From positions 22,394,501 through 22,458,500 of the forward strand of contig AP031351.1 of NCBI GenBank assembly GCA_037833965.1: DNA of 64,000 bases, in the 5' to 3' direction. This stretch comes from Marchantia polymorpha subsp. ruderalis. Taxonomy: Eukaryota > Streptophyta > Marchantiopsida > Marchantiales > Marchantiaceae. Positions within the stretch are counted from its first letter, which is position 1. Every line of letters begins with the position of its first letter. Both the position numbers and the translations under genes were made by a program. Under the pieces are notes generated by a model. It saw only the letters and a program-made list of their open reading frames with translations. It did no database searches and was not told the origin of the DNA. Positions 37,301-49,085 of this stretch are shown in pieces.

Positions 37301-37949
37301 TTTTTTGGGATTTAGCTCGAATTACATTGTTGTGTACCTTGGTCGTCCGCTTCAACTAGATCAATGTACGAATTAAATATTAGACACACATCTGACTTAT
37401 TAACCTTCCTGGCTTTGTCACTTGACTTCTCTAGGAGAGGTAAATACTATTTTTTCAATGTAATATGAAAGTTGTTTATTTTTCAGCGCTCTGTGCGCTC
37501 TGTCTTCGTCAGACATATGAAACTTCAACGATTCCTGAAGAATGAGCGTCTGTTTAGACAAAGGTTATCTCATCTGTTTATGGCGTTTGGCAGATATAGA
37601 GAAAGTATTCCTTGTTTCAATGCCAAAATTTAAATTCAAATCCAAATCCAGTTACCTTTGAAATTGCAGCAATCTGTCATGATCCAGGGCATAAGAGTGA
37701 CTGTACACAGAATTATGCTCCCGCTGTATATTATATATGAAGGAAATACTATGTTGTTTTTCAAAAAGTGATGTGATATGTGGTCGACACAGTCATTTGA
37801 TAGTAAAAATTATATTATATATACACTGTAACAATTTTATATACTCATGTAGAGTAGAAGGTAAATATTTTTCAAAAACATGAGATTGTATTGTACAGAA
37901 TAAATTGTACTCAGTTTTTTTTATATCATGGAAACTATGTACAGGTTGT
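34301..37949. other. Spacer, no gene recognised
   Basis: 34.5-37.1 kb has a more balanced base composition and open frames up to 142 codons (36530-36958 plus; 35086-35436 and 35430-35663 minus), none with a family I recognise. A noncoding transcript or fast-evolving gene is possible. 37.2-37.95 kb is AT-rich and should include the patatin gene's 3' UTR. Confidence 0.45.
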
Positions 37950-38386
37950 TTAATATCGCAGTGATTTAGACTTCTGGAAGTTGTCCATCAAGTGGTTGTC
38001 AAACGTTTGTTTGTGTGTGAACAAATGACTTATCATGGGCGAGACCAATCTCGCTGTTGGGCCTAGTCCTGGTGCGGCATCAGATGGATGTTTTGCGCCA
38101 TCTCGATGTTTACAACCTAATTCCTCTCTAAGTTTCTTTTGAGCAATTAGCTGATCTGCAAACCAAGACAGACGTTCAGCATAAGTAACCTCTAGAGTAA
38201 CTTTCTCTCCATATGCGTTCCGCATTGCAGCCTTCTGCTGAAGCAATTCATCCGCACAGTTGATGAGATCTTTAATGTTCTCCTTGGTAGTACAATCCAT
38301 GAACGGTGTCTTGTTTGGTAATCCTGACAGCTGCACAAATCCAAGCATCCTGTCAGCTTCACGACATTATACTGGGATGTTAAGAG

Positions 38387-38421
<35 letters not shown>

Positions 38422-41400
38422 CTGGAGCAAATCTAACAACTACGATAATGAAAAGGAAAAGAAGGTATAAAGAAAAGGTATCGATTAGAACGGCAAGAGC
38501 CTCTTAATTTTGACATGATATTGAACTCGTATGTGCTCACATGATATAGCAATGGCAGAAAACACTTGTACATTCTGAAACGATTAGTTTCAAGTTTCAT
38601 AGTCTATGGATGATGGAGCAAATTGAAGTGGACAAACCTGAATGCGGAGATAATTTTCCGAGCAGCTGTGACCAGCAAAGGATGCAGCCAGCTGATAGTC
38701 TATAGTATCTGTGCATATGAGAAAACATCATATACGTATATTAGAAGAGTATAAACGCACAAGTATCTTTCATATGCACTTTGGTTTGCACATTTTCTTC
38801 CAGCTTCTTTCTGTTTCTCCCCTACATTTTGGCTTTCGATAGACCAAACTTGTTGGCCGACCTCAAATTCTCTTTATTCATCGGAAATAAAGGAAGAGAG
38901 ACAATGACATGCTAAAACTAAACATAAGTTGTCTTCACTTCATGGCATACCATCTCATAAAACTAGTTGACATAAATGACTTGTAAACATGCCCTCAAAG
39001 GTCTCCTACCTGAAGAACCATCCATCATAATATTGAGTAGAGGCCGAACCCAACCAGTCAAACCCCACTTTCGAGCGACCTTTGATTCATGCTTCTGGTC
39101 TAATTGGCCAGCACCTAGAGATAATATCTAGAAGACAATTAAAAAATGTTACGTACAGTTATGAGTCTCATCAGAGAGCAGGTATCACGAAATGACAAAG
39201 CCAGAAATAGAGTCAAACAGGTAGCGTTTTACAGAGGAAGCTCTCCATGAACTGGCTGCTTGACTTCCAGTACTAATGTATCTTTCTTGGTACTTTCGCC
39301 ACGGCTGTTATTGGAATAAGCATATATGAGGATATAAGGTTGAAGAGCTGTTGGGTGGCAACTTTTAAGAATATTGAGGGGAAGCATTTTGAGGTGGATG
39401 AAAACCGCTTACTATCAACACTTACCAGCAAGTTTTGAAGACCTGATGCCTCTGGAAACTCTTCGTTGTTACCAAGTACATGAGTCATTGCGACGAGGGA
39501 CTGCAAAACCATCCATGGAAAAGAACAGTACTCTTCAGTAAGATGAGGTCCACAAATCTGTCAGCGCCAAAGGTTGGAGCAGAAGTACCAGATATCGAAG
39601 AAAGCTTTGACTGGATTATCGAGACAAAGAGCAAATATACTCACTGGATTATTCTGAATAGCGCCTCCGTCAATTAGCACACCAGAAAATCTACCATCCG
39701 TGGATGAAATCTCTGCTGGTTTGAAGTAGGTGGGTGCAGCGGCAGTTCCGCGACAAACCTCCCACAGACTGCCTTACCATCAAAATTTCAGCACTTGTAA
39801 GTTACAATTACGTAGGTAATATTTACACTTTAAGCCCTCAAGTCTTTGTAAGGCCTTCTGCCTTCAGTGAGATGCCGCGTACAGGAAACGAAAACAGCAA
39901 GGGGAAATCTTTGAACTGGATTCACAGAAGTCATTAATGCGAGCGGAGAACGAGTTGAAGCTTCGATTCTGGTGAAATGAAGCTCCAAATTGTTTATAAA
40001 ATTTAGTGATTTCGCAGGAATCCTCGAGTTGAATCTCAAAACCATTTGTCCAATGGTGAAGTCTGGCTTACCGAAAGTTGCGGCTCTCGTCTTTCATTGC
40101 AGCTTGCCTCACAAAGATGTGCGGAGTCGCTTGAGAAATGTCGAAGGAGGTCACCAAAAATGGTCTCATTGTGTCCCGCATGGTGAGAACTTTGCCATCC
40201 CTAATAAGGTAGGATTTTAACAACCTTTCCAATCTCTTGGCAGAATATTTAGGCCTGTAGAATTGCCTCATCTTGCCGTGAAATGGGTCGTACCAACGAG
40301 GTCGAAATATATTCTTTCCATTGCGCGAATAAAACTGGCAGCACTGTTGTGCAGTGAAGAGTGGTTGTCCATTTTCGTCTGGTGTGTTTATCATTGTGGT
40401 CAAAATTGCTCCCGTGCTTGTCCCAGCCAAGAAATCGAAGTATTCGCAAAGCTTCACCTCTTCCCCGGTTTTTGACTGCATGCAAAGAAACTTGTCAGAG
40501 CGATTCTGGACACGCATTCGTTTCCTGCTTCCATACTATCTCACAAACAACAGTGATCGCTTCTGCTGCAAACGTAGGAGTGGATAAGTTTGTGTGAGAA
40601 CTTCGAGGGCAACTGCTACTCGCGACATGGCTTGACAGCCAAGGTGCAGCACAAATCTTACAAATGGAGTCAGTTGAGCAGGCACACTCACAATGAAGAC
40701 AATTGTGGACAAACTGCAAGACCTTTACTTAGCGAAGGAGGACAAACCTTCAGCAGTGACTCGAGATGAGCAAGGATTCTTGCAGCAATGAGACCTCGCA
40801 TGCCTCCTCCATCCATGCTCAAGATTGTCACCCTCCTTCCACCAGGATCAAATCCGGTAGTGTCACCTAAGGATGCTGGAAAGTTGGAATCAGAAGGGAC
40901 GTTCACTGTGTAGCTGGGAAGTCTAGCTAAAGAACTTATTTGTTCAGGGTTAATGTTGTCATGGCGGGAACTTGTTGTTGCTGGCTCGGACCGCCGACTG
41001 CTAGATGAAGGGGATAATGATTTGGGCTTGACATCTTGCAACAGCCTGCTACTGTCGAGAATTTCGTCCATAGAATCGCTTCGAAATGGAAGACATGATG
41101 AACCTTCTTCAACTGGCGTTAGCACTTCCATTTCCTGGGGAGGGTGCACAGGGGCGCTGGCAGAGGTTGTGGTAGCCACATTCTCCCCCGTACCCACAGA
41201 ATCGATCCTTTGCGGACGTTGAAAGGACCGCATGTGTACATCCGCCTCCTCGTCTTCTTTACATCTGCGAGCTACATTTTCTCCGACGGTTGTCAAATCG
41301 ATCTTGGGTGAGTCTCCCGATTCGACTGGCGTAGGAACGCCTGCGTAAGTGGCCTGTTTCTCCTGAGTTTCCTCTAAAGCTTCTGCATCCCTTCCGTCGT

Positions 41401-41479
41401 CGGCACTTCGCAGCCTTCCATTCACGGACGAGTAGCCAGATACCTCTTCCGTGTCTCGACTGGTATCGTTCTGCTCCAT
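37950..41479 (-). CDS. Patatin-like phospholipase / lipid acyl hydrolase
   Basis: Seven exons on the minus strand: 41479-40748, 40475-40072, 39768-39645, 39500-39426, 39127-39010, 38708-38638, 38330-37950, joining in frame to 634 residues. Introns are GT..AG with consistent phases. Residues 1-200 are a polar Ser/Glu/Pro-rich extension with no domain and no signal peptide. The patatin domain follows, with the oxyanion loop DGGGMRG (223-229), nucleophile Ser264 in GTSTG, CRGTAAAPTYF (384-394) and catalytic Asp412 in DGGAIQNNP. The Ser-Asp dyad is complete, so an active lipid acyl hydrolase acting on phospho- or galactolipids is expected. The C-terminal exon gives NIKDLINCADELL and a polar tail. 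The extension is long compared with ordinary patatins of about 400 residues. The exon 5 acceptor (TAG) is the least certain junction. Confidence 0.9.
38391..38419. repeat. (AG)n microsatellite in last patatin intron
   Basis: Fourteen AG units in a row inside the intron 38331-38637. Confidence 0.95.
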
Positions 41480-44400
41480 TCTTTCGTTGTCAAGAGTTTC
41501 CGCAGTGTCTGTGTCGTCCAGAGAGCTTGCTCGATTCTCACCCGAAGCTTGAGGCCGTGGCCGGTCGGTCAGTCACGCGTTCCCCCAGCCAGTCGGAAAG
41601 GGGTCTCGGATGATGTGTAGATCGAAGGAGACCGACACGAATTCATCTCTTGTGTCCCGCTGTTTCGCTGGAGTCTCTCGCTTGAGTCCAATTGTCGGAA
41701 GAGACTAGATATATATTCAGATTCGCACCTTGAATTTCGTCCAATATTGGAAGAGCCTGACATCTACGTCTCTCCATCGACGGGCAAGTCAAAGTGCAGG
41801 TCGTAGAGGTCAAGGACTTTGCATGAGGTCATAACTGGTCGGGCAGGATGTTTGCGTCGCGGAGTCCTCGCTTTTGGGCTAACCCGTGGAAAACTGTTTG
41901 GTTCTTGGCTCAAATCCGGCTCCGCCCTTCGAAAGGTTGGTCAGAAGCCTGTCGGAGATGGAAGCACGTTCACATTGGCCTTCGTTTCCCACCAACGCCC
42001 AGAGACGCTTTGATTTCACGGAAAAATCGAATGGCAACCGATGAACTTGTGGTCCAAATGTTGGCTGCCTACTCTTTGCTTCAAGCGTTTCAATCCCTCT
42101 AATCCTCGGAATAATATTAAAACCTTCCCGACCGATGTCCATCGACTACCGGACGATCGAATTGAGAGAACCCTGTCCAGCCGTGCGACCAAGGTCCTCG
42201 ACTGATGCTGATTCCAGAATCACGTGCTGCTACCTACCGGCGAATCCAAGATGCGTATGAATCAAAAGCAGTGTTAAAAGAGAACAGAGTCGGTGCTACA
42301 CTCCTGACCCTCGTCAATTCGTGTCGATCGTGGCTACGAACGGATCGTCGGACCTATTTAGCGTCTGCGGTCCCCATCAGCTCCGTCGAGCTCCGAAAGA
42401 GGAGTGTCAGGTTTCACATGTTCGAAGAGGCAAGTGCGATCCGACCCAAGGGCTTTCAATTTCTAGAAGATCGCTGTAATTTCAGGGATTTTCAACAACT
42501 GCACGAGGTTTATGCAATTCCGGGTTTACTCGGGCGGGCACGAAACTCAGAATGGAGCAAATCGCCCTTCGACATTGCGCGCTGGCGCGTTCATGTGGCG
42601 CCAACAAGCGCAGCTCGGTCAGTCAAGGTGACCGGCTGGCTCGCAGGGGCGGAACCGGCAGTGGAACGTTCCGTGGCAAAGGCTGCTCCTTTTGTCGTCA
42701 CTCCGGTCTCTCAGGCCACGCGTCGGCGCGCAGTGCTAGCCACCTTGCAGCCGCAGCAGGCACGCCCGGTGAAATGGAGCGAGCGAGGCAGGCAGCCAGC
42801 TGGAGCCCTGCCAACGTGGACGGCGACGTTCTCCCTGCCTTTCCCGCCGCTTTGCGCCGGATCCTCCCGGCGCCAACGTCGTCGTCTGTCCAGTTGGCCG
42901 CTCCGGCTCCCGGGACTCGGTTGACGCGCGTGTAAAGTACATCCCGTCGACGATGTCGACCACCGGCTTTCCACAAACTTGAAACTTTACGCCACCGCGA
43001 CGACATTCCCGGCTGCTGAAACTCTCCGTTGCCGCGAAAGACAGTGCCGGAAGCGGAAGGGCCGAGCGCGCTTTTTCTCCCGGCGAAATGGTGGAAGGGA
43101 CCGACGAGGGCAGGCTATGATGAAATTCTCAGACATCGCTCGAGGTGCGAGGGAGGGAGGTATTGTTGGAATTGAAAGAACGGGACGCCGATTTCTCTCG
43201 GTTCTGATCGCCGTGCGGTTTTCGTGATTCCTCGGTGTCTCCCTTGAGAATTGAAGGCCGTGAAGTCGCGCAGAATTCGACTTGCTGAAGGAAACAGATT
43301 TCGAATCTTGCATAGAATGAAGGCCCAGCACAGCCGACTCCGAGAAGAGATTCTGTTGGGGTTCGAGTCCTGATGCAGACGAGTGGCATCTGTTCCTGCC
43401 AGATGTCTGAGCCAAGTCAAACACCTGGTGCAACTTTTGACCGAAGAAGAAAGCTCACGTGAGCATCGTGTCTCCGGGCGGCAAGCTTCACGGAGCTCGA
43501 GAGGTCTTTCATTGGTGAAACTGAAGAACTGGACATGTGCACATGTCTCCCTTCCATGAACGAAGTGAGAGAGTGGTGTACGAATCCCGACGCAATTCGT
43601 GGCGGCCACTGCTCAAGTTTGAACATCGCTCCGAAGCTTTGAGGCTTTTTATGGTCATTGCATCTATGTATGCCCACTGCTCATACATCACTGACTAATT
43701 TCGGAACCACCTTCTGGTCCACTTTTGGAGCTCTCATCGGACTGCTTAAATCGATGGGCATCAAGCAGCGATATCCAGGTCTAGTGAGACGCGTTTATTC
43801 ATCCCTCAGACTGCAGTTCGGTGTACATCAATAGTCCTGTAACAAACTCCTTCGATTCTCTACGGTACGCTATTGCGTGCAGTAGTGAATCGAAGACGGA
43901 TGAACCAGTAAGAGGGCAAAGGCGTTGCAGGCAGAATCCAGGACGGAGACATTACACTTGACGTGATCTTGAACAGAACAATCGAAGTTTGGGGTTTATG
44001 GTTTGAGACTGTAGTGTACGTGACCGCCGTTGCTTCATGGTGGCCACTGCATAGGGTGCCCCGATGTTGCGGAGGTAGGTCACCCAGAAAGATTCAACTT
44101 TCAGCGGCAGGTCATTTAAATCGGGAGGCAGAGTGGACTTGGCTTTCTTGTATATTCTTAGCTGGGTTTGAGAGATTTAGTCATGTGAAGATTGTGAGAA
44201 CGAGGATTGTAGACATTGAGGAATCTCCCACTGGCTCGGAGTCGAAACAGCGAAGGGGTTACAGATGTCATGCCACAATGGAGATACTGTCGTGACTAGA
44301 TTAGTTAGCCAGGGTTGGGAGCAAAGTGGAACTATATGCTGCATAGTTTTAAAGGACAGCTGAAGTTTGCAGAGGTGAAGACCTTTGAAGAGGTTGACTT

Positions 44401-46454
44401 TATACAGGTTTCAAGTCAGAATTACATAGCAGAACCGCAGTGGTGGATCCACTCACTCAATAGCGTGCAGATGAGTCCCGAGGATAGGTGAGATTCTGCC
44501 GTTTCATCCTTTTAGAAAAGGCCACAGAAATGCAGGCCGGGATAGGTCAGTGGTTCTCAAAGGTGTAGAGATGGGCCCCAATAGCTTTCATGAGTTTCAT
44601 CAGCAAGGCGTCGAGCGGGTGCAGGCGCATGCGAAATATGTGGAGATCCAGGCGAATACGTGACAGCGAATGTGCGTAGATGCCGTCTCCATACCTTTTA
44701 GCATGGTGTGTACAGTCCGGGAACAGTGACTGTACTGGGGAATCTTGACATTTCTGTCAAAGAAATTCATGTCATTTCCAGAGGTGATCAATTATATCTC
44801 TAACAAGCATATGCAGATATTCTTTAGTTGGGCTGCTCAAAGTACACTCCTATGGCCGGCTATCGAGGGGAATGTACTTAGGCGGACACGAGAAGCCTTT
44901 GAACAGATCGATGGACTCCTCCTCTAGTAGTAGGGTAAGGTCAGTACTAGAAAAACGCCGCACGCACTTGTAAGGAGGTGAGGATAGGCCCATGAAGATT
45001 TTAGAAGGTGAGGCGGAAAAGCCACTTTGCTCACACTGGTGAGTCCAGATCCCTTCCTTGCTTGTCTTCATTACAATCAGAAATCAAGAATATCCTATCT
45101 GAGAAATTCGCAAGGCTTTTTGTGCGCTTTTTGAATTGGATTAAGCTCTACAGGTTGTGAAATTGAGGTTTGTATATATTCAATGCATTAGCTTTGGGTG
45201 ATTCTGGGATGTTGTTGAACCGCTTCACGGTCAGTCGGTGATGGTTGCGATCATTTTTCTCCTCCTTCCTTTACCCGTCATGGGTTTCTCTACGTCTGAA
45301 TTGTTTAGAAATTGTACTTGAACCCTGACCTGTATTAGAACCCGGGCTTCGGAGATTTCACGAGGTTCAATCTGCAATGAGTTGAAGACTGGCGTCAAGA
45401 GGATAGAACCTTCTCCATCTTTTAGGTCTAAAACTTGTACGTTCCAGTTGAAAGAGGAGATAATTCTTTACGACGCGAACTTTGCTATCTTCTGTCCAGA
45501 TGCCCCCTGAACTCATGAGCCTGAATCATTCATCACGGTGATATGAGAGTGGTAATTTCGAAGAAATTTGAACGACTTTTCCTTCCATCACGCAGTTGAT
45601 GATTTGGGATTTGAGGTCATGAGATTCCTGTGTGGTTTACCTCTCTGGTAAGAACTTCCCTCCAATCGCGAGGAGCCTATTTAGCCAGTTCTTTGAGTTT
45701 TGAGCTAAATTGTCTTGAAGTCGGTGTTTTTGTCTATACCCAATAACCCTAGATTATACTAGTAGGATGTTCATGACATCAGCTAGGCGCATTCGGCACT
45801 ACTTCTGTCATGGAAGCTTTTTTTATGTTTTACAAGAGATTGAACTCTTCTAGAAGCCGACGCCCTGGAAGATTCGAAGTTCCTGGCAATCAAAAGTTCA
45901 TCTGAAATCAGATTTTGATTTCACAATATCCTCAAGTAGTCCATTGATTGGAGAGGAGCTATGCTTACATGCTTAACCAGTTCACACGTAGTTACTTGCT
46001 ACTGATTCTGTGTGCACGTCCACGTGGTCCGTGTTTCTCACTGCTGTCATATGTAGCGTCGTCTTGCACTGAATTGAGCGTGTTCATTGAGTGTAGTACA
46101 TATGATGCTACACCTCAAATTAAAGTCTTGAAGGGAAAATCTTTATTTAACGTGAACTTTGTAAGCTGGACCCATGTATGTTCTGTTTGAATTTGAATTT
46201 CTGAAACTTTGCATTCGGTCTTCAATACGCTGCTTTGGGATTCCACCAACAATGCGTGTGGTGCGAAAAATGTATGGTCCTTCATTCCTGACCTTTCTCT
46301 GAGCTGATCAAATAAGCTCTATTTGTTGAAGAACTCGCATATTCACAGTTAGCCAACCATTACACAGTCGTAAGCTATCCAGCCGTGAGGCTTATTTTAC
46401 TCAACTAGTTACCAATTGTATTCACATGGTTTAGAGTGGTTAGCATCTAGGAAG
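41480..46454. other. Intergenic between patatin and F-box genes
   Basis: The part next to 41480 should be the patatin promoter and 5' UTR. 42.2-43.7 kb is GC-rich; its longest frame (42205-42924 plus, 239 codons) overlaps several others on both strands, has a basic Arg-rich C-terminus and no recognised domain, so I do not call it a gene. 43.7-46.4 kb shows only short frames. Confidence 0.45.
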
Positions 46455-46461
46455 TATAAAT
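46455..46461 (+). promoter_or_regulatory. Candidate TATA box of the F-box gene
   Basis: TATAAAT lies about 290 bases before the ATG and is followed by a CT-rich stretch typical of a plant 5' UTR. A 3' splice site (TTTTGCAG ending at 46735) just before the coding start suggests a 5'-UTR intron. Confidence 0.35.
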
Positions 46462-46751
46462 GTCTACTATACTGTTGTATGCAAGCTAGCAGGCAGTGCT
46501 CACCATTCTTCTCCTTGTCTTTCACTCTTCCTTCGATCACATCTTGACTTCTAGACGTGGTTTCAGAGTAGTTTGACAGCTTGTGATTACTGTCCTAAAT
46601 GATCACATTTAAAGTTAGCTTCCTATATGTTGGGTCGGCTCGAACGACCATGTATTCTACTTTTTTCTCTCACTAAATAGTGCTGACTTGAACATGTTGA
46701 ACTTATTCTTACGGCTGCCTGTCTCTGTTTTGCAGTACTAAACGCTGGAGA

Positions 46752-47930
46752 ATGGAGGATAAGAGCCCTGATGTGGTGTTAGATCCAAATTGCTGGGGAA
46801 AATTGCATCCAGAGCTTGTCGAACAAGTGCTATACAAGCTTCCATATTCAAGCCTGGTAAAGTTCCGTTCTGTGTGTAAGCATTGGAAAGATCTGATTCA
46901 ATGTTTTCCCCTGGCTCCTAAATGTCGCTCTCCCAAATCAGTGCTGCTCTACCATCATAGCGGCGGCATCCGCGGCCACAATGGGATATGGATGGGGGCT
47001 TTGCTTGCTTTCTTTAACTCGAAGACAAACACATGGGAGAGACGTTCTCTTCCTTTCCTTGGGACGCGTTCTTTCGTTGCTTCCGATGAAGGCTTACTAT
47101 GTTTCAGCAGTAAGTATGAACCGGAGAAATTCATCGTATGCAATCCTCTCACGAAGCAGTGGAGAGAATTAAAACTGCCCTCAAGCGTACTCCCACCAAT
47201 TCCACGGGGTGCCGCATATAAGAACCCTTTCAACTACATGCTCATGGGCATGATCATGAATAAGGAGACAGGACACTACAAACTGGTGATTGCTGGATTT
47301 CACGAGGCGGGTCCGTCGAAAAGTTTCATCTATGACTCTTCCAAAAGCACTTGGAATGTTTCCGCTCCACTGCCTCTTTTACCTACAACCTTGAACGATG
47401 GGGAATGGATCTGTGCTGGAAAGAGCGTTTGTTGCAATGGGAACTTGTATTGGTTCGTCCATGAGATCGACGATAATCATGAACAGGGTGTGAAGGCGTT
47501 GGTGAAGTTCAATGTGGAGAAAGAAGAATGGAAAGTAGCTCAAGAAGCAGCACCGTCTCCGTTTTTTTGTTCATTCCAAGTTGCTGCACAGAGTGAGAGT
47601 GTTGTATTGGTGGATTGGGAAGATGACCAGTATTGGGGCTACGTCAATGGTGGTCCGACTGAACTTCTAGAGCTGGGCTCCGAGATGAGGCTGATGGATG
47701 CCAAAATGGTGGACTTAGCCTTCATTGACGAAGAGACTCAACCTGTTTGGAGCGTTGGACAGGGAGAACTTCTGTACATCGTGTATGACTATGGCCCTCA
47801 GAGAAAGGGCCTAAAAGTGCTTGTCTATGATCAATCCAAGGGGTCCATCACCTGGCTGCCCCCATGGAGGCACTTACGAGAACACAAGTCATTTTGGGCG
47901 TTTACGCCGTCTCTGAGAGCTTTCGTCTAG
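46752..47930 (+). CDS. F-box protein with kelch-like C-terminal region
   Basis: An uninterrupted 392-residue frame in one coding exon. An F-box occupies about residues 14-52 (LHPELVEQVLYKLPYSSLVK followed by FRSVCKHWKDLI). The rest matches the beta-propeller-like F-box-associated layout, with blocks such as CNPLTKQWRELKLP, FIYDSSKSTWNVSAPLP and VKFNVEKEEWKVA, and ends SLRAFV. Such proteins join SKP1-cullin1 ubiquitin ligases through the F-box and bind a substrate with the C-terminal part; the target here is unknown. Related plant types are the At3g61590 (HAWAIIAN SKIRT) and At5g15710 classes, by general resemblance only. The start is the first ATG after a splice acceptor at 46735 and lies just before the F-box. 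A duplicate of its 3' end lies 90 bases downstream. Confidence 0.93.
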   Translation: MEDKSPDVVLDPNCWGKLHPELVEQVLYKLPYSSLVKFRSVCKHWKDLIQCFPLAPKCRSPKSVLLYHHSGGIRGHNGIWMGALLAFFNSKTNTWERRSLPFLGTRSFVASDEGLLCFSSKYEPEKFIVCNPLTKQWRELKLPSSVLPPIPRGAAYKNPFNYMLMGMIMNKETGHYKLVIAGFHEAGPSKSFIYDSSKSTWNVSAPLPLLPTTLNDGEWICAGKSVCCNGNLYWFVHEIDDNHEQGVKALVKFNVEKEEWKVAQEAAPSPFFCSFQVAAQSESVVLVDWEDDQYWGYVNGGPTELLELGSEMRLMDAKMVDLAFIDEETQPVWSVGQGELLYIVYDYGPQRKGLKVLVYDQSKGSITWLPPWRHLREHKSFWAFTPSLRAFV

Positions 47931-48017
47931 AAGATCTGTGCTTCAAAATACACGGAGGAGATGTACCTTGTTTGCTGCGTGGGACAAAGAAAACTTCAAT
48001 CATGATGTGTGACTAGA

Positions 48018-48113
48018 GTTGCTTACGAAGTGAGGGTTTTCGATCACTCAGAAGGGTCGATCACATGGCTGCTTGCATAGAAACACCTACTACGTGATCA
48101 CAGGTCATTCTGA
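48018..48113 (+). pseudogene. Duplicated remnant of the F-box gene 3' end
   Basis: Translated in frame this segment reads VFDHSEGSITWLLA, stop, KHLLRDHRSF, stop. The F-box protein end has VYDQSKGSITWLPPWRHLREHKSF. Spacing is identical and about two thirds of residues match. A Trp or Arg codon position has become TAG. It is a partial tandem duplication or the remains of a second copy. Confidence 0.75.
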
Positions 48114-48877
48114 GTACTAATGGCCATCCTGAAGGCTTGTTTCTTGTGAACCAGGCAAAAACAGAGTTTGTAGATTGATCTTAAACTGCTACATAGTAAC
48201 TGCTGCATACTATGTACTAGTACTGTTTGGTCACCTTGCAGTGCATGTACGAGTAGTGGCCAAAAACTTAGCATCTAATAGATTTCAGCTTAAACGCTGA
48301 GACAAACAAAACTGAGCAATTGAGTAGCAGCAGCATGGCAGGTGTCTGAGGCGTCCGCTTGATCTATCTTGAGCTACAGATAATGAAGTAGAATGTCGGC
48401 AAGCATATCCTACCTGGGAAATGAATGTTCTCATACCGTGGACACAGCAAGCAGGTAACTTTTCTTCATTAGTTGCACCGAGCAGATGTGTACAGCTATG
48501 TGAGTAGGCGTTGAGTAATTAGAGGCTATTGCTTTGGGGGTCCAGCAACATAGTACGTTGAGGAGTGTCATAGGTTATCAAACATCTGAGCAATACAGGA
48601 CTGGAGATGAAGTACATCGGATGCAGCGAAGATACGCTTTTCCTAGATTACCGTAGTTTAGGAGGCTTGTACAGGTATAATTTTTGTATTTCAATGCTCC
48701 ACTCTTCTTTCCATTTTGATAGAAACTGCAGGAAATCGAGACCTTATTGTGTGCAAGCTTGTCGACAAATGAAAGTTCGTAACAGTGGATGTGTTCTTGG
48801 ATCCCCCAACAATCTAACTTAGTTGTGATTTCATATTACTTGGTTGTTGAAAAGCATGATATAAAAGAGCGTTGTTT
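48114..48877. other. Spacer downstream of the F-box genes
   Basis: No recognisable gene; one 71-codon frame (48607-48822) is not supported. Confidence 0.5.
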
Positions 48878-49085
48878 TCTTCTCTCTTCCCAACTCAACC
48901 TCCAATTTCACCGTCTCCCATGAAGAGAAAATCTTCAATATGGTTGTTGACGAGGTTTACCCAAGTTGGTTCTTCGTTGTTTTCTTCACCTTCCCAACTC
49001 AACCTCCAATTCCACCGTGTCCCATGAAGAGAAAATCTTCAATGTGGTTGTTGACGAGGTTTACCCAAGTTGGTTCTTCGATGTA
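48878..49085. repeat. 104-base tandem repeat, two copies
   Basis: TTCCCAACTCAACCTCCAAT begins at 48887 and 48991, and similarity continues through GGTTTACCCAAGTTGGTTCT in both copies. Only a few substitutions separate them. Confidence 0.9.
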
